This document shows, one piece after another, positions 8,686 to 13,101 of a stretch of 13,101 nucleotides of DNA. The notes under the pieces are model-generated. The model worked only from the letters and a program-made list of their open reading frames with translations, made no database searches and was not told where the DNA came from. The DNA lies in NCBI GenBank assembly GCA_026706395.1, contig JAPOYU010000004.1, positions 1 through 13,101 of the forward strand, written 5' to 3'. Made by a program: the position numbers and the translations under genes. Every line of letters begins with the position of its first letter. The first letter of the stretch is position 1. This DNA comes from Chloroflexota bacterium. GTDB lineage: Bacteria; Chloroflexota; Anaerolineae; Aggregatilineales; Phototrophicaceae.

Positions 8686-8712
8686 GTACAACACGAAGAA
8701 AGGTCTTGTCAA
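8683..8712 (-). promoter_or_regulatory. Candidate rpoB promoter
   Basis: On the minus strand: a consensus -35 TTGACA (8712-8707), an 18-bp spacer, and -10 TACACT (8688-8683, four of six matches to TATAAT). The predicted start is near 8676, giving a leader of about 175 nt before the rpoB TTG. The -35 is perfect but the spacer is one longer than the optimum. Confidence 0.6.
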
Positions 8713-8839
8713 GATTTGCCTTTAACTCGACCGTCTTTATGGAGTTACCCGCAACCAGTCTACCACAGTTTGTTCTGATGACAAGTCCCAAGCTCCGTCA
8801 GTCCGCATTTCAACCAGCCTTTGTCCATCGAAATACTGA

Positions 8840-9640
8840 ATGGATCAACTGATGCATACTCGCAAACTTAAAGACCATGTGCAGCAGCGTTTCTCTGATG
8901 TTGCCGAAAACTATCGGAGGAGCAAAGTTCATGCCTCTGGTCAAGATCTTGAACTGATGGTCAAGTCCGCCGAGTTAACTTCAGAAACTTTGGTCCTGGA
9001 CGCCGGTTGTGGCGCGGGGCATACCTCGCTGGCCTTTGCCCCGCATGTCGCTCGCGTCGTCGCCTGTGATTTCACCCCGGCCATGCTCGTCCAAGCGGAA
9101 ACGCTTGCGCAGGAATGCGGCGCGCTCAATGTGCAAACTCAGCAAGCCGATGTGGAGGGACTGCCCTTCCAAGCGAATAGCTTCGATCTTGTGGCCACAC
9201 GATACAGCGCGCACCATTGGCCGCATCCGGAACAGGCCCTTGCTGAATTCCGCCGCCTGCTCAAGCCGCATGGTCAACTGCTTTTGAGCGACATAATGGC
9301 GCGCGAAGACTACGCTCAGGATACTTTTCTGCAAACGATCGAACTCCTGCGCGACCCATCGCACGTGCGCGATTACCGCCTTTCCGAATGGCGTGCGATG
9401 CTTGCCGGCGCCGGCTTCGACACTGAAGTTCTTCTGACTTTCGAACTTTCGCTGCACTTCTCTACCTGGACAAAGCGCATGGCGACGCCGCCTCAAAGCG
9501 CTGAAATGATCAAAACACTTTTCAATGGCGCTCCCGCCGAAATAAAACGCGGCTTCAGTCTGCCAGCAGAAATAATCGACGACGATTTCGAATTCACCAT
9601 TCCCGGCGCGGTCATCAGAGGCGCGCCCGCGGTCGATTAG
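8840..9640 (+). CDS. Class I SAM-dependent methyltransferase, YcgJ/UbiE-like
   Basis: A 266-residue cytoplasmic protein with a Rossmann-type methyltransferase fold. Seen: motif I LDAGCGAGHT at 53-62 (SAM binding), VVACD ending in Asp77 at the end of the second strand (ribose contact), ADVEGLPF at 103-110 (adenine-side motif), FDLVATRYSAHHW at 115-127, and LKPHGQLLLSD at 141-151. The stretches HASGQDLELM, RYSAHHW and RDPSHVRDYRLSEW closely recall B. subtilis YcgJ, whose substrate is not known to me. Substrate here is unknown. The start is uncertain: ATG 8840 has no clear ribosome-binding site, while ATG 8852 has GGA 7 nt upstream and yields a YcgJ-like N-terminus. It is divergent from rpoB, and its stop overlaps the stop of the convergent ABC-F gene by 3 bases. 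Confidence 0.85.
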   Translation: MDQLMHTRKLKDHVQQRFSDVAENYRRSKVHASGQDLELMVKSAELTSETLVLDAGCGAGHTSLAFAPHVARVVACDFTPAMLVQAETLAQECGALNVQTQQADVEGLPFQANSFDLVATRYSAHHWPHPEQALAEFRRLLKPHGQLLLSDIMAREDYAQDTFLQTIELLRDPSHVRDYRLSEWRAMLAGAGFDTEVLLTFELSLHFSTWTKRMATPPQSAEMIKTLFNGAPAEIKRGFSLPAEIIDDDFEFTIPGAVIRGAPAVD

Positions 9641-11292
9641 CTCACCGCCAGACGCCCGGTTGCCACAAGATAATCTGTATATCCGCCGGGAAACTCGCGT
9701 AATTCGCCGTCACAGATCTCTACGACCCGGTCCACAGTCTGGTCCAGAAAATAGCGATCGTGCGAAACAATCAGAACGGTGCCAACAAACTCATCCAGGG
9801 CGTCCTCCAATACTTCTACTGAGGCAATGTCCAAGTTATTGGTCGGCTCGTCCAGCAACAATAGATTTGGCTGCCTCAGCATCACCAGCGCCAACTGCAG
9901 CCGGCTGCGCTCCCCGCCGGAGAGCGTCCGAATCGGCTGACGCACCTGCTCGTAGCTGAACGCCATCCGCAGCAGGAAGTTCACAGCGCTTTGCTCACTG
10001 CTGTTTTGCAAGTTGCGGATGAGATCCAGCGGCGCCCGGTCCAGCCAATTTTCCAGCGTCTGATGCTCTTGCGAATAGTAGCCGATGCGAATACTTGGCC
10101 CGACCTTGAGTTCTCCCGCGCTCGGCTCCAGCTCGCCTAAAATCATCCGCAACAGCACCGTCTTTCCCGCGCCATTTGGACCAATCACCCCAACTCGCTC
10201 GCCATGCCGCAGCAATAGATTCGCATCGCGTATCAGCGGCTGATCTCCAAACGCCTGCGACACTTGGACGAGTTCGAGCGCCTTCTTGCTGCCGCGCCAG
10301 CCCTCTACCTTGAAGTCCATCAGCCTGGCGTCGAAGACCACTTCAATGATTTCGCCGCGCTCTTCCATTTTCTGCAGCATTCGCCGTCTCTGCCGCGCCG
10401 CCAGCATGTGCTTGCGACTCAGCACCTGCTTCGCCCAGCGCTCGAAACGTTCAATCATCGCTTCTATGCGGGCGATCTCCTTCTGCTGCGTCACGTATTG
10501 CTGCTGCTGTCGCAGGCGCCGCAACTCACGCTCATTGACGTAATATGAGTAGTTGCCTTGATAAATCCTGAGTTTGCCGTTCTCCAACTCGACAGTTTGC
10601 GTCGCCACCTCGTCAAGCAGATACCGATCATGAGAAATGATCACAACGCTCTTGCGATAATTAAAGATGAAGCGCTCCAACTGATTCTTTCCAAGCATAT
10701 CAAGATGGTTATCCGGCTCATCAAGCAACAAAATATCGGGCGCGGACACAGCCAGCTGCACCAGGGCCACCATCTTCTTCTGCCCCCCTGACAATGCGCT
10801 GGTCGGCAAGTCATAGTCGTCGGCATTGAACCCCAACATCGCCAGCACCTCGCGCACGCGGCTCGCGCGGCGGCTGGCGCAGATCCGCCCATATCGAGTC
10901 AATTTGGCGTCATGCAGCGTCAAAGGCCGCGCCAGTCGATCTTCATCGCCATAGACCGCTGGATCGGTGAGCTGCGCCTCGATCGCGTTCAACTCCCGCT
11001 CGGTCTCCGCCAACTCAGGCGGCTTGATCATCGCTGCGTCTATCAGACTGAATTCCGGCGGCAAGCTGACATCTTGCGGCAAATACCCAATCCGCGCGCC
11101 GGCCTGTCGCGACACATGTCCTTTATCCGGTTCGACATCGCCAAGCAGCACATTGAACAAGGTCGATTTTCCCGCGCCGTTGGGCCCCACCAAGGCGACG
11201 CGGTCGCGATCGCCAATGACCCAGGACAAGTCCCGATACAGCTCTCGCCCAGCAAAGTTAACTGTGATGTTGTTGACGCGCAAAATATGCAT
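9637..11292 (-). CDS. ABC-F family ATPase (ribosome-associated translation factor type)
   Basis: A 551-residue protein with two ATP-binding cassettes and no membrane segments, the ABC-F layout. The family acts on ribosomes as translation factors or antibiotic-resistance proteins. Cassette 1: Walker A GPNGAGKST (36-44), signature LSGGQKKM (168-175), Walker B LLLDEPDNHLD (188-198), switch His in SHDRYLLDE. The linker at about 245-320 is charged and rich in Arg/Gln/Glu, likely the coiled-coil P-site-tRNA-interaction motif. Cassette 2: GPNGAGKT (371-378), LSGGERSRL (458-466), LLLLDEPTNNLD (477-488), SHDRYFLDQ. Both Walker B glutamates are present. Cassette 1 has Asp where DEPTNHLD is usual. The frame extends to 11394, but MHILRVNNITV at 11292 matches where cassette 1 begins and has a weak GAGAG upstream. 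Whether it is housekeeping (EttA/Uup-like) or a resistance factor cannot be told here. Confidence 0.93.
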   Translation of the reverse strand: MHILRVNNITVNFAGRELYRDLSWVIGDRDRVALVGPNGAGKSTLFNVLLGDVEPDKGHVSRQAGARIGYLPQDVSLPPEFSLIDAAMIKPPELAETERELNAIEAQLTDPAVYGDEDRLARPLTLHDAKLTRYGRICASRRASRVREVLAMLGFNADDYDLPTSALSGGQKKMVALVQLAVSAPDILLLDEPDNHLDMLGKNQLERFIFNYRKSVVIISHDRYLLDEVATQTVELENGKLRIYQGNYSYYVNERELRRLRQQQQYVTQQKEIARIEAMIERFERWAKQVLSRKHMLAARQRRRMLQKMEERGEIIEVVFDARLMDFKVEGWRGSKKALELVQVSQAFGDQPLIRDANLLLRHGERVGVIGPNGAGKTVLLRMILGELEPSAGELKVGPSIRIGYYSQEHQTLENWLDRAPLDLIRNLQNSSEQSAVNFLLRMAFSYEQVRQPIRTLSGGERSRLQLALVMLRQPNLLLLDEPTNNLDIASVEVLEDALDEFVGTVLIVSHDRYFLDQTVDRVVEICDGELREFPGGYTDYLVATGRLAVS

Positions 11293-11461
11293 TGCTGCTC
11301 TCACGAATGCTGGGTGGAACGCATTTGAGCTTAGCACATGTGAAAGCGGCCAAACATGACGGTTTCTCGTCGCGGCATATTGGGCCATTTTCAACTATCA
11401 TTCCTGCGGGACGACTCACCAGTTTCTCTCGTCCGCCGCTCAATCGTTTTGGAACAGCCCT

Positions 11462-12523
11462 ATGCTCATGGTCGACGCCCAGCAGAACATCGCCTTCAAC
11501 GCCCAGCAACTGGAGCGCGACTTCACCCGCTGGGCTTGGCATCAGCGTCAAGCGGACCTCCGGCCCGAACTGCCGCCCGCCACCACCAGCCTGCTTGATA
11601 ACCTGCTTGGGCGGGTCGCCATCGTCTTCGGCAGCCTGCAAGTCATCGCCGAATCTTCGCCGGCCCTGCGGACCTGGCAGCGCTATACCTACCGAACAAC
11701 TGGCGACGCCCAAGAGTTAGCCCGCTGGCAACTGGATCACTATCGCCGGCTGGCGGACGACCATAAGCGCATCGAGTTGATTCTCAACATCACTGACCTC
11801 GATAACATTCTTGATTCCTGGCGGCAAGACAAATCGCTGGACCAGCGCCTGCATGGCATTGTCATCCTTATGAAGGGCGCGGAAGCAATCGCGGAGCCAC
11901 GCCAGAGTGAACAATGGCTGGAAGACGGTGTCCGCATTGTTGCGCCGGCTTGGCAGCCGAATCGATACATCGCCGGTTACGACGGCGAGCTGACCTTGCT
12001 CGGCTACGAACTGCTTGATGTCATGGCCAACTTCAATGTCCTGCTGGATATTTCGGGCTTGTCAGACCGCCCCGCCGCTGAAGCCATCGAGCGTTACGAG
12101 GCGTCGATCATCGCCAGCCATGCCAACCCGCGCTACTTTCATGATAGTCCGCGCTGCCTGTCTGACGATCTAATCTTGCGGCTCGCCGAACGGGACGGTG
12201 TCATCGGCATCATGGTGTATAATCGTTATCTTAGGCAGGATTGGCATCCCAGCGACCCCAAACGCCGCGTCACTATTTCGCACTGGGTTGACGCGGTCGA
12301 TTATGTTTGCCAGTTGACCGGCGCTGTCGACCATGTTGGTCTCGGCAGCAACATTGATGGCGGCTATGCCTACAGCAGTCTGCCGGACGAGATAGATACC
12401 TCTAGCGACTTGTGGCTGCTGCGGAATGCTCTGCTGAAACGTGGCTTCACCGAGCCCGAGGTCAACGGGATCCTTGGCGGCAATATGTTACGGAAACTAA
12501 GGGAATCCTTGCCAGACGGATAA
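11462..12523 (+). CDS. Peptidase M19 (membrane dipeptidase) family protein with degenerate active site
   Basis: A 353-residue protein of the M19/renal dipeptidase family, whose active members are binuclear-zinc dipeptidases in a TIM-barrel amidohydrolase fold. Family blocks seen: N-terminal VDAQQNIAFN (4-13), ILMKGAEAI (135-143), VRIVAPAW (157-164), LLDISGLSD (194-202), IIASHANPR (216-224), LSDDLILRLAERDGVIGI (233-250), HVGLGSNIDGG (291-301), and C-terminal GGNMLRKL. Compared with the family consensus (remembered: DAHxDIAYN, MEGA, DxSHxSD, SHSNxR, GSDFDG), HxD is Gln7/Asn9, the bridging Glu is Lys138, one His is Gly199, and the GSDFDG Asp is Asn297. Only the SHAN His220 is kept. The frame is intact, so it looks maintained rather than decayed. 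Zinc-dependent dipeptidase activity is unlikely. No signal peptide. It is probably co-transcribed with the membrane protein 6 bp downstream. Confidence 0.85.
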   Translation: MLMVDAQQNIAFNAQQLERDFTRWAWHQRQADLRPELPPATTSLLDNLLGRVAIVFGSLQVIAESSPALRTWQRYTYRTTGDAQELARWQLDHYRRLADDHKRIELILNITDLDNILDSWRQDKSLDQRLHGIVILMKGAEAIAEPRQSEQWLEDGVRIVAPAWQPNRYIAGYDGELTLLGYELLDVMANFNVLLDISGLSDRPAAEAIERYEASIIASHANPRYFHDSPRCLSDDLILRLAERDGVIGIMVYNRYLRQDWHPSDPKRRVTISHWVDAVDYVCQLTGAVDHVGLGSNIDGGYAYSSLPDEIDTSSDLWLLRNALLKRGFTEPEVNGILGGNMLRKLRESLPDG

Positions 12524-12529
12524 GCATTT

Positions 12530-13045
12530 ATGTGGCGGTTTGCGCAAGTTGGCATCGCATTAGGCGCTTTGGGAGCCATGATCTGCGTCATGGGTCTCTT
12601 TCCCGGCGTAACCGGCGCTGAACCGACCATCGGCATCGGGCTTGTGCAAGTGGCGATGGTCATCACCGGATACAGCCTCCTGATATTGGGCGCCTTAACC
12701 TACCTCAAGTACACTTTCTATCTCGGTGTTCCGGCCACGCTAAGCCAGCAGGTCGGCACGCGGCTGGCATTGACTGGACTGCTCTTCGCCGCTTTGGCGG
12801 GCTTGGCGGACATTTTGGGATTCGGAACTCATATCCGCGACGGCGCCAGCGACATTTTCTTTGGGCAGCTCCAAATGATTGGCATACTCGCGAGTTTTGG
12901 GCTATCGTCGCTCGGCGTTCTCGTCTATGTCCTGGCTGGCGCGCATCTGGCTCGCCATGCTCCAGTCGAGGCGCTCAGCGAGAGCATCGCCGGCGTAGAC
13001 GACACCAGTGAGATCCCGCTCGTCGAAATCGACAACGATGCCTGA
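12530..13045 (+). CDS. Four-helix membrane protein of unknown function
   Basis: A 171-residue hydrophobic protein that I do not recognise as a named family. Four probable membrane segments lie at about residues 5-25, 37-60, 79-98 and 116-140. An acidic, polar tail (about 141-171, with repeated Glu/Asp such as DDTSEIPLVEIDNDA) follows, probably cytoplasmic. A short loop KYTFYLGVP joins segments 2 and 3. ATG at 12530 begins 6 bp after the stop of the M19-family gene, with a GGATAA element upstream overlapping that stop, so the two are probably one operon. The pairing hints that the pseudo-dipeptidase may act with or near this membrane protein, but this is inference from position only. Confidence 0.75.
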   Translation: MWRFAQVGIALGALGAMICVMGLFPGVTGAEPTIGIGLVQVAMVITGYSLLILGALTYLKYTFYLGVPATLSQQVGTRLALTGLLFAALAGLADILGFGTHIRDGASDIFFGQLQMIGILASFGLSSLGVLVYVLAGAHLARHAPVEALSESIAGVDDTSEIPLVEIDNDA

Positions 13046-13101
13046 ACGCGCCGCCATGCGCCTTCTCCACCAGCCGAAAATGTCCATTACGCTGAGTTGA
13101 T

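Larger units (their letters stand above)
8502..8839. other. Divergent intergenic region between rpoB and methyltransferase gene
   Basis: This 338-bp stretch without a convincing gene holds the rpoB promoter, a 16-bp palindrome, and a predicted rpoB leader of about 175 nt. The leader has no clear terminator or riboswitch-like fold that I can see. A 62-codon plus-strand reading frame (8664-8852) has no recognisable features and overlaps the methyltransferase start. No obvious plus-strand promoter for the methyltransferase was found. Confidence 0.6.

Noticed and set aside
8664..8852. Plus-strand 62-codon reading frame upstream of the methyltransferase
   Set aside because: No recognisable motif or ribosome-binding site; it overlaps the methyltransferase start and covers the rpoB promoter region.
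11336..11343. CACATGTG palindrome in the ABC-F/M19 intergenic region
   Set aside because: Only 8 bp and not aligned with a convincing promoter; expected by chance at this scale.
11293..11394. N-terminal extension of the ABC-F gene to 11394
   Set aside because: The added 34 residues resemble no domain, and the first cassette begins right at the ATG at 11292.
13038..13100. Short plus-strand frame starting near the end of the membrane protein gene
   Set aside because: It gives 20 residues that stop inside the window, with no motif, and mostly lies in the trailing intergenic sequence.

Overview
The window looks like a bacterial chromosome segment. Proteins of the respiratory complex I and RNA polymerase beta resemble those of Chloroflexota (Anaerolineae-like). 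This lineage call is an inference from remembered family features: the style of NuoB, NuoC and NuoD, the DAHQDIAYN-type M19 family, and a large RpoB insertion. No search was run. There is no sign of a phage, transposon, CRISPR array, tRNA or rRNA.

Layout. (1) Positions 1-4220, minus strand: the 5' part of a complex I operon in the order nuoA-nuoB-nuoC-nuoD-nuoE-nuoF, with nuoF running off the left edge. Together these encode the peripheral arm (NADH/FMN entry, Fe-S chain, quinone site) plus membrane subunit NuoA. NuoC and NuoD are separate. Two stem-loops lie in the nuoD-nuoE gap. (2) Positions 4426-8712, minus strand: a monocistronic-looking rpoB unit. It has a TTGACA-type promoter, a 16-bp perfect palindrome over the -10/start region, a leader of about 175 nt, a strong ribosome binding site before a TTG start, and a strong intrinsic terminator just after the stop. 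rpoC does not follow, which is unusual. (3) Positions 8840-9640, plus strand: a YcgJ/UbiE-like SAM methyltransferase, overlapping by 4 bp tail-to-tail with (4) an ABC-F ATPase on the minus strand (9637-11292). (5) Positions 11462-13045, plus strand: a two-gene unit with an M19 (renal dipeptidase-like) protein followed 6 bp later by a four-helix membrane protein of unknown function.

Most notable points: the M19 protein has lost nearly every metal and catalytic residue while keeping an intact reading frame and fold signatures, so it is probably a pseudo-enzyme paired with a membrane protein. rpoB stands alone between its own promoter and terminator with an operator-like palindrome. RpoB carries Thr in place of the rifampicin-pocket arginine (E. 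coli Arg529). No clearly new multi-gene system is evident. The pseudo-dipeptidase/membrane-protein pair is the best candidate for undescribed biology.
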